Counted from the stretch's first letter, positions 16,185-26,292 are shown. The stretch: DNA of 64,000 bases from Micromonospora sp. DSM 45708 (GCF_039566955.1 NZ_CP154796.1:3906001-3970000); one strand, 5' to 3'. The notes: generated by a model from the sequence alone, not told the origin. A program made the numbers and translations.

Positions 16185-17285
16185 CTAGGACCGCCGCCCC
16201 GGCCACCGGGCCAGCAGCTCCCGGCCGAGCCGGGACAGCAGTCCCTGCACGCCGCCGGGCGCGGCGATCATGACGACGACCAGGGTGATCCCGAAGATCG
16301 CCAACGGCAGGTTGCCCTCCAGCCGCTGCGCCACCGCGGGTGAGACGGTGAACAGGTCGGTCACGGAGTGCGTCAGGTCGGGAAGGGCGACCAGCAGGAC
16401 GGCTCCCCAGAGCGCCCCGACGAGGCGGCCGAGACCGCCGATCACCACGGCCATGAGCAGGAAGAGCGACAGGGTCAGCGAGAACCCCCCGGGCGAGACG
16501 CTCTGCGCAAGCACCGCGAGCAGCGCGCCGCCGAGCCCGGCGCCGGCCGCGCTGACCACGAAGGCGAGCACCCGGGTACGGGCCACGTGGATGCCGGCGA
16601 GGCGGGCCGCCACCTCGTCGTCCCGGACCGCCCGGAAGGTACGGCCGTACCGGCTGCGGACCAGGTTGGCCAGCAGCACCAGGGCGACCAGGGTGGCCGC
16701 CGTGGCGATCCAGAGCTGCCACCGCTCGTAGGGGAAGTAGGCGCCGAGCGCCAGCGGCGGCGGCTCGACCGGCACCGAGAGCCCCTGGTCGCCGTTGAAG
16801 ACGTCGTCGAAGGTGACCGTGAGGGCGGGCACCACGACCGCGACGGCCAGCGTCACGCCGGCGAGGTACGGACCGCGCAGGCGGGCGGCGGCCGTCCCGA
16901 CCACGGCACCGACGCCCACCGTGACCAGGACCGCCGCGACCAGCGACAGCGGGAGCAGCCAGCCGTCGGTCATCCCGTGGTCGGCGAACGCGCCCTGGCA
17001 GAGCGCCACCGTGTAGGCGCCGATCGCCATCAGTGCGCCGTGCCCGAGGGAGAGCTGACCGTTGAGTCCGGTCAGGACGGTCAGTCCGGCGGTCGCGCAG
17101 AGGTAGGCGGCCACCGTGGCGAGCTGGAAGTTGCGGAACGGTGCCAGGCCGTAGCTCGCCGCCAGCACCAGCAGTGCCGCGATGGCCGCCACCGCCAGGT
17201 GCCGCAGCAGAGTGGACCCGCGGCGGTCGTCGGCGCGCGTGCCGGTGGCCGCCCGCGGCGGCGCCGCCGCCCGGGTGGCGCTCAC
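16185..17285 (-). CDS. livM: ABC transporter permease LivM
   Basis: A 366-residue polytopic inner-membrane permease of the LivM family with about ten hydrophobic segments and the family motif TGLNGQLSLGHGALMAIGAY near residues 70-90. A cytoplasmic EAA-type loop (YGRTFRAVRDDEVAARLAGI) near 215-235 contacts the ATPases. GTG 17285 overlaps the LivH stop. It acts with LivH, LivF, LivG and the downstream binding lipoprotein. Confidence 0.9.
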   Translation of the reverse strand: MSATRAAAPPRAATGTRADDRRGSTLLRHLAVAAIAALLVLAASYGLAPFRNFQLATVAAYLCATAGLTVLTGLNGQLSLGHGALMAIGAYTVALCQGAFADHGMTDGWLLPLSLVAAVLVTVGVGAVVGTAAARLRGPYLAGVTLAVAVVVPALTVTFDDVFNGDQGLSVPVEPPPLALGAYFPYERWQLWIATAATLVALVLLANLVRSRYGRTFRAVRDDEVAARLAGIHVARTRVLAFVVSAAGAGLGGALLAVLAQSVSPGGFSLTLSLFLLMAVVIGGLGRLVGALWGAVLLVALPDLTHSVTDLFTVSPAVAQRLEGNLPLAIFGITLVVVMIAAPGGVQGLLSRLGRELLARWPGRRS

Positions 17286-18160
17286 ACCCGCCTCGCGGCG
17301 ACCGAGGCGAACAGCCCGCCGGGCCGGACCAGCAGCACGGCCAGCAGCAGGAGCAGTACCGCGAGCGGGGTGAGGTCGCTGCCGGCGTATCCGCTGACGT
17401 AGGAGAGCAGCAGGCCCACCAGCAGCCCGCCGACCACCGCCCCCGGCGGGCTGTCCAGTCCGCCGACCACCGCCGCGGTGAACGCCGAGACGAAGACCAG
17501 GTCCATGGCGTTCGGGTGCAGGCCGAGTTCGGTGGGGATCACCAGCATGGCGGCCAGGGCCCCCACCCCCGAGGCGAGGGCCCAACCGAGGGCGAGCATG
17601 CCGCCCACGTTGACCCCCAGCAGGCGGGAGACCTCCGGGGCGAAGGCCGCCGCGCGCATCCGCAGGCCGACCGGGGTACGCGCGAAGATCCAGGCGAGCG
17701 CGGCCATGGTCACCCCCACCGTGGCGAAGACGAACAGGTCGTACGGTGAGCCGACGGCGAACCCGCCGACGGTGAGCGCGGCGCGGCTGAACGGCGTCCC
17801 GGCGGGGCGGAACTCGTTGCCGTAGAGCATGCCGAGGACGGCCTGGATCAACAGGACCAGCCCGAGCGCGACGATCACCGGGTTGAGCGGTGAGGCGTGG
17901 TCGACGAAGCGCATCACCGCCCGGTCCACGACCGCGCCGAGCAGCAGACCGGCGGCGAGCGCGGCCAGGAAGCCCAGCCAGTAGGAGCCGGTCGACACGG
18001 ACACGCTGTAGGCGACGTACGCCGCCGCGACGGCCATCGCGCCCTGGGCGAAGTTGACGATCCGCGCGGCCCGCCAGATGAGCACCAGTGCCAGCGCGAA
18101 CGCCGCGTAGACGGCGCCCCGGGAGAAGCCGTCGAAGGTGAGGAAGACGAAGCGCTCCAC
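17282..18160 (-). CDS. livH: ABC transporter permease LivH
   Basis: A 292-residue LivH-type permease with about eight transmembrane segments. The family motifs IVNFAQGAMAVAAAYVAY near residue 35 and GGLDSPPGAVVGGLLVG near residue 235 are present. The ATG at 18160 has a GGAGGA site upstream. The stop codon overlaps the LivM start, indicating translational coupling. Confidence 0.9.
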   Translation of the reverse strand: MERFVFLTFDGFSRGAVYAAFALALVLIWRAARIVNFAQGAMAVAAAYVAYSVSVSTGSYWLGFLAALAAGLLLGAVVDRAVMRFVDHASPLNPVIVALGLVLLIQAVLGMLYGNEFRPAGTPFSRAALTVGGFAVGSPYDLFVFATVGVTMAALAWIFARTPVGLRMRAAAFAPEVSRLLGVNVGGMLALGWALASGVGALAAMLVIPTELGLHPNAMDLVFVSAFTAAVVGGLDSPPGAVVGGLLVGLLLSYVSGYAGSDLTPLAVLLLLLAVLLVRPGGLFASVAARRV

Positions 18161-18187
18161 AGTCCTCCTTCGGAGGAGACGAGGGGT

Positions 18188-18957
<770 letters not shown>

Positions 18958-18961
<4 letters not shown>

Positions 18962-19743
18962 GCGGCGGCCTCGTCCACGGCCGCGCCCAGGTAGGCGTCG
19001 GCGACCGCCGGGTCGTCGCGCACCTCGTCCGGCGTGCCGGCGGCGATCACCCGCCCGAAGTCGAGCACCACGATGTCGTCGCAGACGGACATCACCAGAT
19101 CCATGTGATGCTCGACGAGCAGCACCGCGCAGGGGTCCGGGTCACGACCGGGCAGCTCGCGGATCAGCTCCGCGAGCTCGGCGATGTCCTCGGCGCCGAG
19201 GCCGCCGGCGGGCTCATCGAGCAGGAGCAGCCGGGGCCGGGCCACCAGGGCGCGGGCCAGGGCGGCCCGCTGCCGTACGGCGAAGGGCAGCGTGCCCGGC
19301 GCGGCGGCGGCGTGCGCGGCGATGCCCAGCCGGTCGAGCACGTCGAGGGCGTCCCGGCGCAGCCGGTGCTCGTCGCGGTCGCTGGCGGGCAGGCCGAGCA
19401 GCGCCGGCAGGAAGCCGGCACGGGTGGTGTGGGTGGCGCCGGCCATCACGTTCTCCAGCACGGTGAGCCCGGCGAAGAGCCCGGTGCCCTGCAGCGTCCG
19501 GGCGATACCCAGCCGGGTCAGCCGGTGCGGCCGGGGCCGCAGTGGGCGGCCGTCGAGGATGAGGGTGCCCGCGTCCGGGGCGACGAAGCCGCAGATGACG
19601 TTGAACAGGGTGGTCTTTCCCGCGCCGTTGGGGCCGATCACGCCGACCACCCGGCCGGCGGGCACCCGCAGCGAGACGTCGTCGAGGGCGGTGAGACCAC
19701 CGAAGCGCACCCCGATGTGGTGCAGCGCGAGCCCTTGCTCCAT
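18958..19743 (-). CDS. livG: ABC transporter ATP-binding protein LivG
   Basis: A 261-residue LivG-type ABC ATPase and the first gene of the transporter operon. Walker A GPNGAGKTT is followed by NVICGFVAPDAGTL, a degenerate signature motif at FAVRQRAALARALVARPRL, and Walker B LLLLDEPAGGL followed by VLLVEHHMDLVM. The canonical LSGG signature is LPFAVRQ here, a departure from the usual LSYGQQR. A perfect 15-bp palindrome lies about 35 bp upstream. Confidence 0.88.
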
Positions 19744-19777
19744 TGGCCCATCCCTCGGTCCGGCGGGGCGCGATATT

Positions 19778-19792
19778 TACACTCGGAGTGTA
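19778..19792. promoter_or_regulatory. Palindromic operator upstream of livG
   Basis: TACACTCGGAGTGTA is a perfect palindrome with 7-bp arms and a 1-bp centre. It sits 35 bp before the livG start, over its expected promoter. It resembles TetR-family operators; the cognate regulator is not obvious in this window. Confidence 0.55.
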
Positions 19793-19923
19793 CGTTTCTC
19801 GCCTCCGGCGTCAATACCTCCGCCCGGTGCACGAGCGGGGCCTGAAGGTGTGCGTGCGCACGGCGCACCGGGGACCGGGCGGCAGCCGGCCCGCCGTCGC
19901 GCGGGGCGCCGGCGGGCCGGCCG

Positions 19924-19941
19924 GGGCGGCCAGGGCCGCCC
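19924..19941 (-). terminator. Hairpin after the cutinase gene
   Basis: GGGCGGC-CAGG-GCCGCCC forms a 7-bp GC stem 8 bp beyond the cutinase stop codon. No T-run follows, as is common in actinomycetes. Confidence 0.4.
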
Positions 19942-19948
19942 GACGGGG

Positions 19949-20860
19949 TCAGGCGCTCGGGCAGGTGTTGCGGTACTCCTCGATCGCCAGACCGGTCGGT
20001 CCCGGGCAGAGGAACTGCTCGTACCGGGTGTCGTTGTCGACGAACCGCTTCAGCCAGGCCACCATCTGCCGGGCGGTGGGCGTGTTCACCGTCTGCGGGA
20101 AGAAGTGGCTGGCCCCGTTCAACTCCAGGTACGCCTTCTCGGCCGAGGCCGGGATGCTGTTGTAGAAGGGCTCGGAGTGCGTCGCGACCGGGGCGACGGT
20201 GTCCGCCTCGCCACCGACGATCAGGGTCGGCACCTGGAGCCCGGACCAGGTCTTGTCCAGGTTCCACGGCGCCAGCGGCACGGCGGCCTGCAGCGACGGG
20301 CGCGACGCGGCGGCCTCCAGCGTCCCGCCGCCGCCCATCGAGTGGCCGGCGACCGCGAGCCGGGTGGCGTCGATCCGGCCACGCACCGAGCTGCGCTGGG
20401 TCAGGTAGTCCAGCGCCGCCAGCAGCTGCCGGCCCCGGCTGTCCGGCTGGTCCAGACGGGTGATCGTCTCGATGCCGATCACTACGAAGCCGTGGGAGGC
20501 GATCCGGGGCCCGAGCCAGTCGATGCTGGACCAGGCGGCGGTGTAGCCGGGCGAGATGGCGATGGCACCGAACGTGCCCGCGCTCGTGCTGGTCGGGTAG
20601 TAGATGACTCCCCCGCCGAAGCCGGTGACGCTGAGCGAGGAGACGTTGTCCGTGGCGACGGCGAACGGGCCGCGACTGGCTTCCAGGATCGCCACGGTGG
20701 GGTCGGGGCCGCGCTCGTACGGGTTTTCCGCGGCCTGCGCGACGCCGGACGACGCGCCGAGCACGCCGCCGGCGGCCAGGACGGCGGCCAGCGCCATCCC
20801 GACGGCACGAGCAGCGAGGGAACGGGGACGGGTGGTGGTTGGTGATGACACGCCGGGCAC
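19949..20860 (-). CDS. Secreted cutinase / PET-hydrolase-like polyesterase
   Basis: A 303-residue exported alpha/beta hydrolase. The signal peptide ends near residue 43 (GVAQA), and the mature chain starts [11 protein letters not shown], as in Thermobifida-type cutinases. The catalytic triad is Ser174 in GHSMGGG, Asp220 in EADTVAPV and His252 in GASHFFP; Tyr106 in SPGYTA and Met175 would form the oxyanion hole, and Trp199 lines the aromatic subsite. Cys285 and Cys300 form the conserved C-terminal disulfide. Length and motifs match bacterial cutinases/PET hydrolases throughout. The GTG start at 20860 has a TAGGGA site upstream. The natural substrate is probably cutin or other polyesters; activity on PET cannot be read from sequence. 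Confidence 0.92.
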   Translation of the reverse strand: MPGVSSPTTTRPRSLAARAVGMALAAVLAAGGVLGASSGVAQAAENPYERGPDPTVAILEASRGPFAVATDNVSSLSVTGFGGGVIYYPTSTSAGTFGAIAISPGYTAAWSSIDWLGPRIASHGFVVIGIETITRLDQPDSRGRQLLAALDYLTQRSSVRGRIDATRLAVAGHSMGGGGTLEAAASRPSLQAAVPLAPWNLDKTWSGLQVPTLIVGGEADTVAPVATHSEPFYNSIPASAEKAYLELNGASHFFPQTVNTPTARQMVAWLKRFVDNDTRYEQFLCPGPTGLAIEEYRNTCPSA

Positions 20861-20875
20861 TCCCTACGGGTGGGG

Positions 20876-20893
20876 TTACATCGACAGATGTCA
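20876..20893. promoter_or_regulatory. Palindrome upstream of the cutinase gene
   Basis: An inverted repeat ACATC-GACA-GATGT lies 18-31 bp before the cutinase start; on the minus strand the extended site reads TGACATCTGTCGATGTAA. Its position is that of an operator. Confidence 0.45.
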
Positions 20894-21483
20894 TCCTTTG
20901 CCCTGCCCGCCCTCGTCCGCATCGGCAAAATCGCCGGTACCGGCGTACCGCGCCCACCGTGCGCGACCCCTGCTGCCGGCGATGCCGGCGGCCGGCTGGT
21001 CACCGTGCTGGACGAGCCGACCCGGAAGCCGCCACCCAGGCGCGGGCTCCGGCTCCTGCTGCCACTGGCGCTGTTGGTGCCGCTGGCACTGGTCACCGTG
21101 GAAGGAATCAACCGGGCGCCGCACCCCGAGATGCCACGGCCACCGGCGGCGCTGCGCGCGGCGAAGGAGTCGACGCTGGCACTGCCCGCCGGCGGGGTGG
21201 GCAACAACGTCTACCTGCTGTCGGACCACCGACGGGTTCCCAATCCGACGTCGATTGTCAGACGCGTCACCGAAGATCACCTTTCGACGCCTCCGTCAGA
21301 GCGAGACCTAGGCGGTGTCTTCGTTTCAAGGGCTCCGTACACCGGACGAGGTTGGCCTCCACGATCTTCAGGCTGTTGAACAGACGCGGATGCGTCGGAG
21401 GCCGTGCGGTGCGTACAGTTCCGGGTCGGACTTGGGGTGGGCCGGGTAGATCCGGCGCAGGGAACGGAACGAGACAGCGACGC
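20894..21483 (+). other. Intergenic stretch with a possible membrane-protein fragment
   Basis: Between the cutinase gene and the next gene, one frame from about 20990 to 21260 looks protein-like. It shows a hydrophobic helix (LRLLLPLALLVPLALVTVEG) followed by PEMPRPPAALRAAKES and TLALPAGGVGNNVYLLSDH. This resembles the C-terminal part of a polytopic membrane glycosyltransferase-type protein, but it lacks the rest and has no clear start. The remaining DNA to 21483 has no gene I can support. Confidence 0.3.
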
Positions 21484-22941
21484 ATGACGGCGGACAACAT
21501 TACCGAAACCGGTCAACACGGCATTGACCGTGGACAGCTGGAGACCTGTCTCAGCGTCTTCGAGGCGTTGGAGGACCTGCCTCCCGATCACCCCGACGTG
21601 GTGCGCGTGCAACGGGCCACCGCGAAGCTCTACAAGGTGATCAAGCAGCGGCGACGCGAGGAACGGCGGGATGCCGTCGCGGCGGCCGACCGCGCGGTTA
21701 CGGCGGCCACCGCTACGGGCGCCCCGGGCCGGATCGACGACGAGACCCAGGGCATCCCGCTCGCCTCCCCCACCGTCGGTGCCACCGCCGGCTTCCTGCA
21801 CAATCCGCGTGGCTGCTACGTCTGCAAGCAGCGCTACCACGAGGTGGACGCCTTCTACCACCAGCTCTGCCCGCCCTGCGCCGCGCTCAACCGGGAGCGC
21901 CGAAACGCCCGCACCGACCTGACTGGCCGACGCGCGCTGCTCACCGGCGGCCGAGCCAAGATCGGCATGTACATCGCGCTGCGGCTACTGCGCGACGGCG
22001 CGCACACCACGGTAACCACGCGGTTCCCGCACGACGCGGTCCGACGATTCGCCGCGATGCCGGACAGCGGGGACTGGCTGCACCGCCTGCGAATCGTCGG
22101 GATCGACCTGCGCGACCCCGCCCAAGTGATCGCCCTCGCTGACTCGGTCAGCGCCCAGGGACCACTCGACATCCTGATCAACAATGCGGCGCAGACCGTC
22201 CGCCGCACGCCCGGGGCATACGCGCAGCTCGTCGCCGCGGAGGCGGCGGCCCTGCCGGACGGCCCCTTGCCGGAGCTGATCACGTTCGCCAAGCCTGCCG
22301 GCCGGGGCGACCCTTCGGGCATGATCGCCTCGCCGCAGTCGGCCACGGTCACCCCGCAGGCGCTCACCGCGTTGGCGCTGACCAGCGGCTCCGCCTCGCC
22401 GGAACGGATCGCGGCAGCCACCGCCATCGACGCCGGCGGTCTGGTGCCGGACCTCGACCCGGTCAACAGCTGGGTGCAGCGGGTGCACGAGGTGGACCCG
22501 GTCGAGCTGCTCGAAGTCCAGCTCTGCAACGTGACCGCACCGTTCGTGCTGGTCAGCCGACTACGACCGGCGATGGCCGCAGCAACCGCCCGCCGGAAGT
22601 ACGTGGTGAACGTGTCGGCAATGGAAGGCCAGTTCGCCCGCGGCTACAAGGGGCCGGGGCACCCGCACACCAACATGGCCAAGGCCGCGCTGAACATGCT
22701 CACCCGAACCAGCGCCCAAGAGATGCTGGCCGACGGCATCCTCATGACCAGCGTCGACACCGGCTGGATCACCGACGAGCGGCCCCACCCGACGAAGATG
22801 CGGCTGGCGGACGCCGGCTTCCACGCCCCGCTGGACCTGGTCGACGGCGCGGCCAGGGTCTACGACCCGATCGTCCGCGGCGAACAGGGCGAAGACCTCT
22901 ACGGCTGCTTCCTGAAGGACTACGCGCCCTGCGCCTGGTGA
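21484..22941 (+). CDS. Zinc-ribbon SDR-fold protein lacking the catalytic Tyr
   Basis: A 485-residue cytoplasmic protein. An N-terminal helical region (1-75) precedes a four-cysteine zinc-ribbon-like knuckle (C111-x2-C114-x14-C129-x2-C132). An SDR-type Rossmann domain starts about residue 145: LLTGGRAKIGMYIALRLLRDG, then DILINNAAQ. The catalytic serine is present (NVSAMEGQF), but the expected Tyr-x3-Lys reads TNMAK. A long insert (about 250-330) separates the NNAA strand from the serine. The ATG at 21484 opens the homology. It stands alone; no obvious operon partner. Confidence 0.78.
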   Translation: MTADNITETGQHGIDRGQLETCLSVFEALEDLPPDHPDVVRVQRATAKLYKVIKQRRREERRDAVAAADRAVTAATATGAPGRIDDETQGIPLASPTVGATAGFLHNPRGCYVCKQRYHEVDAFYHQLCPPCAALNRERRNARTDLTGRRALLTGGRAKIGMYIALRLLRDGAHTTVTTRFPHDAVRRFAAMPDSGDWLHRLRIVGIDLRDPAQVIALADSVSAQGPLDILINNAAQTVRRTPGAYAQLVAAEAAALPDGPLPELITFAKPAGRGDPSGMIASPQSATVTPQALTALALTSGSASPERIAAATAIDAGGLVPDLDPVNSWVQRVHEVDPVELLEVQLCNVTAPFVLVSRLRPAMAAATARRKYVVNVSAMEGQFARGYKGPGHPHTNMAKAALNMLTRTSAQEMLADGILMTSVDTGWITDERPHPTKMRLADAGFHAPLDLVDGAARVYDPIVRGEQGEDLYGCFLKDYAPCAW

Positions 22942-23193
22942 TCAGCGCGCCCACGACCACCCAGGCCTGCCGGCGCCGGGAAGGCAACCACGGCATGGGC
23001 TCGGATCGGCTCAACGGCGAGACCGGCCGGCTGGCGGCCAGTTGAAGCGTTCGACACGGACGGCCGCGCAAGCTTGTATACACGTCCCTGCTGCCGATCA
23101 GACTAGCTGCCAAGAGGTAGGCCCAGGACCGTCTGCAACAACGGCCATCGATCCGTCGGCGGCGTAATCTCCCTGCTTTTCCTTAGCTCGTCC
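22942..23193. other. Intergenic, nothing recognised
   Basis: I see no gene, repeat or strong hairpin here. Confidence 0.4.
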
Positions 23194-24000
23194 ATGATGG
23201 CCGTTCTGTCGATCGCGCAATTCGATACGGATACCCTGTTTCATGCGCCGTCTCCGCATCCTCACCTTGTCCCGACGGAGGATCCCGCGCGGGAAGACCT
23301 TCGCCGGTCACAAGCCGTCGGACTGGCGGCGCGGCAAGGGCCCGTCGTCGACGCGGGCGACCCGATGACCGACGTGGCGGCGCGTGCCCTCTGCCAGCGG
23401 TACGAGACCGGCTGGTCGGAGTTCGACAACGGCCTGGGCGCCGGCCGGCACCTGGCGGCGGTCAGTTGCGACCGGCCGTGTCGGACGACCGTGCGTTCGT
23501 CGCCCGGTTGCGGGCCACCGGCGGCCCGTCCCACGACCTGCTGGCTGCTCGACGCCCATCGGGTGCTGACCACCGACCAGCTCGCGCGGGCCACTGGCAC
23601 GCCGGTCCGCACGGTCCGCCACCGCCTGGACCGGCGGCGCACCGCCGGGCTGGTCGACGCGGTCCGGCCCGGAAGGGAGGCGGGGTCCACGCCGCGGCAC
23701 TGGTGGCTGCGCGTCGCCGGGGCCCGCCTGGTCGCCGCCCGGCTGGCCACCGCCCGATCCGGCTGGACCCCGCGTGACCAGGAGGACGGTGTCGACGAGG
23801 CCAGGACGACGGTTGCCGCAACATCGCACGGCCCCGGACCGGTGCCGTGTCCGTCCTGCTGGCGTCCTGCGGCCGGCATCAGCCGGCACGGCACCGTTCC
23901 GGGTCTACCGGTCGTCATCGTTGAGGTCGGCGGCGGACTACGCCCGCCGGTCAAGCCGGTGCGGGCAGACGGGCTGTGGGCGGCCTACCTACAACTGTGA
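23194..24000 (+). pseudogene. Replication-relaxation-like protein remnant
   Basis: The central part of this open frame (about 23545-23760) reads LLDAHRVLTTDQLARATGTP, followed by VRTVRHRLDRRRTAGLVDAV and RHWWLRVAGARLVA. This is the winged-helix pattern of actinobacterial replication-relaxation proteins found on mobile elements. Just upstream the matching codons (SDDRAFVARLRA) lie in a different frame. The N-terminal 100 and C-terminal 60 residues are low-complexity and not family-like. I read it as a frameshifted remnant, although an intact orphan gene is possible. Confidence 0.45.
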
Positions 24001-24009
24001 ATGCGGGCG

Positions 24010-24597
24010 CTACGCGGGTATCGGCGCTAGCCGCCAATGCTGCTTAGCGCCGCCCCAGCAGTCCCAGATCATCGCGCGGGCGGGGTTGCCGAGCCCGTCA
24101 CCGGTGATATCAAGGCACCTCTGGGTGAGCTGATTTCGGATCTCGTAGTAGCCGTTGCCAGCGTCAGCCAACCGCCAATGCTGCTTGGCGCCGCCCCAGC
24201 ATCCCCACTGCATGGCGGGAGCGCCTTGGTCGAGACCTGACCCGGCGACGTCAAGGCACCGCTGGCTGTTGAGCGGATGGAGCTCGTAGTAGCCGTTGCC
24301 GACGTTAAAGAGCCTCCACTTCTGGTGTGCCCCGCCCCAGCAGTTCGCCACGATCACCGGCACACCGTCGCCATTTCCGGCACCTTCGACGTCCAGGCAG
24401 CGCTGCGTGAGCTGAGACCGAATCTCGTAGTACTGGTCAGCGAGAATCGTTACCGGCCCCTCGCCCGCCCGGACAGCCCTCGGAGGGGCTGAGACGGCGG
24501 CGGTGGCTGAGGTGACCGACAGTAACGTCGCCAGAGCGACACCAGTGAGCAAGGTGCGGATGGACCGCCGTGCGTTTCGCCTCAGACGCGTGGACAT
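24010..24597 (-). CDS. Secreted ricin-type beta-trefoil lectin
   Basis: A 195-residue exported protein consisting of a signal peptide (about 1-37) and one ricin B-type beta-trefoil. Three repeats of about 47 residues each start YYEIRSQLTQRCLDV, YYELHPLNSQRCLDV or YYEIRNQLTQRCLDI and end in a QxW-type strand (HQKWRL, KQHWRL, KQHWRL). Galactose-binding Asp residues (CLD) and paired cysteines are conserved in all three. GGGAGGAAGC precedes the ATG at 24597. There is no catalytic domain, so it is a stand-alone sugar-binding protein. Confidence 0.88.
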   Translation of the reverse strand: MSTRLRRNARRSIRTLLTGVALATLLSVTSATAAVSAPPRAVRAGEGPVTILADQYYEIRSQLTQRCLDVEGAGNGDGVPVIVANCWGGAHQKWRLFNVGNGYYELHPLNSQRCLDVAGSGLDQGAPAMQWGCWGGAKQHWRLADAGNGYYEIRNQLTQRCLDITGDGLGNPARAMIWDCWGGAKQHWRLAPIPA

Positions 24598-24790
24598 GCT
24601 TCCTCCCGGGGATAGGCCGCCGCAGCCGCCGCACCGGTGGGCGATTGCGGGTGGACACCCTTACCGAGAGAAACCGAACCTAAAAAATACGTTCGCGAAG
24701 GGGGATGCGTGTTCAGATAGTGAAGGTTGCGGCCACCCTGCGGTGGGACGGACCACCGACCCATCGTGGACACGCCTGCCCTGCGGACAG

Positions 24791-24831
24791 CCCACTCGCG
24801 TGACCGCCAAGACCCCGGCCTCGCGAGTGGG
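24791..24831. promoter_or_regulatory. Long inverted repeat in 5' region of small zinc-finger gene
   Basis: CCCACTCGCG pairs perfectly with CGCGAGTGGG across a 21-base loop. It ends 40 bp before the GTG at 24872 and could be an RNA hairpin or a protein-binding site. The rest of 24598-24871 shows nothing else. Confidence 0.35.
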
Positions 24832-24871
24832 ACACACCTTCTGCACACCTGTCCGCTGCATCCTCAGTGAC

Positions 24872-25153
24872 GTGACCCCGGCCGACCTACCGTTGCTCGG
24901 TGACGGGGTCACCGAGCACGAGATCGAGACACCATGTGGGTGGTGCGGCGCCACGATCGCGCAGCCGCTCACCGCCCGTAAGCGTCGCTACTGCAAGCGG
25001 GCCTGCCGGCAACACGCCTACGAACTGCGCGCCGCCCAGCGCCGCCGCCAGGCCGACATCGAGACCGGCCGGATCTGGTCGGTACCAGCCCAACAGGTCG
25101 TCGAGCGAGTTGATCGCCAGGTACGACACGGGAAGCCGAAGCAGGAGAGGTAG
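24872..25153 (+). CDS. Small four-cysteine zinc-finger protein
   Basis: A 93-residue basic protein with CGWCGATIAQPLTARKRRYC followed by KRACRQHAYELRAAQRRRQ, that is a C-x2-C ... C-x3-C zinc knuckle then an Arg-rich helix. Small proteins of this pattern are common in Streptomyces and Micromonospora, often next to mobile DNA; their function is unknown. The start is uncertain: GTG 24872 is the first plausible codon after the inverted repeat. Nucleic-acid binding is inferred only from the basic helix. Confidence 0.55.
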   Translation: MTPADLPLLGDGVTEHEIETPCGWCGATIAQPLTARKRRYCKRACRQHAYELRAAQRRRQADIETGRIWSVPAQQVVERVDRQVRHGKPKQER

Positions 25154-25269
25154 TCATACACTACCGTCGTCACCGCCGGCTATGACCGCGCGACTCGCGG
25201 CAAAGGAGTGCACGGGCCTCTGCTGTTCGACGGCGGGCTGTGTGCCGTCCAACATGCGATCATCGCCGC

Positions 25270-25539
25270 ATGTACGAGCGGGCGGACGAGTTGCGACGAT
25301 TGCTCAACGAGTGGGATTTCATCGGTGTCTTCGATCCGGAGACCAACGTCGACGAGTACGACTGCATGCTCTCGCCGCTGTTGACGAGGCTGGCCGGTGG
25401 AGCGGACAGCAACGAGATTCGGGAGTACCTCGACGAGGAAATCCGCGGTCACTTCGGCATGTCGCCCGAGGGCGCCGGCACCGGGCCCATGGCCGAGCGT
25501 CTGGTTGCCTGGCGAAAGGTGGGAGACGGCGAGCACTGA
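25270..25539 (+). CDS. Small acidic protein, DUF1871-like
   Basis: An 89-residue acidic protein (MYERADELRRLLNEWDFIGV, then FDPETNVDEYDCMLSPLLTR). The WDFIGVF...VDEYD arrangement resembles DUF1871-type proteins, some of which are thought to be immunity-like partners. ATG 25270 begins the similarity. It is convergent with the decayed HEAT-like gene on the minus strand. No function can be assigned. Confidence 0.55.
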   Translation: MYERADELRRLLNEWDFIGVFDPETNVDEYDCMLSPLLTRLAGGADSNEIREYLDEEIRGHFGMSPEGAGTGPMAERLVAWRKVGDGEH

Positions 25540-25599
25540 CCGATCTGGCGGGCCGCCGCGTCGGAGCGGGTGCTGCGTGACCTCGTCCGGGCTGGCTTC

Positions 25600-26292
25600 G
25601 CGTCTGCCCGGGCTGCCTCGGTCAGTTGCCGAACAATCTCGGCGAACCCGACGTCGACCACGAAGTAGCCGTTGAGGTAGTCGCCGTCGCAGGCGTGGCG
25701 CAGCAGCCATCGACGCGAGGCGTACGCCCCGTGCTGGCAGAGCGCCTCGATGACGTAGACCCGCCCCCAACCGGCAACACGCTGGGCCAGCCACAACAAC
25801 GCTTGTCCGCCTCCTCGGCGACGTCGCAGCGCCTCGGCGGCCAACGGCCCGAACCTATGCGACAGCAGACCGATGGTCTGGGTCAGCGGGATGTCTTCCT
25901 CCGCCCAATCCGTGGCGAGCAGCGCCAGCCAACAGTGGCTGAGCATCGACCGGGGCTGTGCCGCACCTGCTGCCGGCGTGCGCGCAGCGCCGCTGCAGCG
26001 ATGTGCTCGTTGTGATGGATCGGGACGTCAGCCTCGCAGAAAGCGTCGGCGAGTTCGCTCGGTTGCGCCTCGGCCTGCCGAAGTGCATGTCGAGAATGGC
26101 GGCAACTTCGACGCCGCGGAGGCGCTGATCTTTCCGGGTCTGCGGGCGCTGCCGCCGGTAGCGGTGGCGTCTGTCGTCCGGACAGGGCTCGCCATCACGC
26201 GGCAGGGGCGAGTCCGGATCCTGCTGATGCAGGCGCAGGGCGTGTTCGAACAGGGTGGTCTGGGGTCCGAGCGATCCAGGCTCGGTCGTCAC
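25600..26292 (-). pseudogene. HEAT-repeat-like protein, two frameshifts
   Basis: Starting at GTG 26292 (VTTEPGSLGPQTTLFEHALR) the protein runs in one frame to about 26075 (GVEVAAILDMHF). It continues in a second frame (SELADAFCEADVPIHHNEHI) to about 25970 and in a third frame (LLATDWAEEDIPLTQTIGLL, then LLRHACDGDYLNGYFVVDVG) to about 25620. Joined, the pieces give one coherent helical-repeat protein of a family I recall as hypothetical in Streptomyces. Two frameshifts make it a pseudogene unless they are sequencing errors. Confidence 0.6.
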
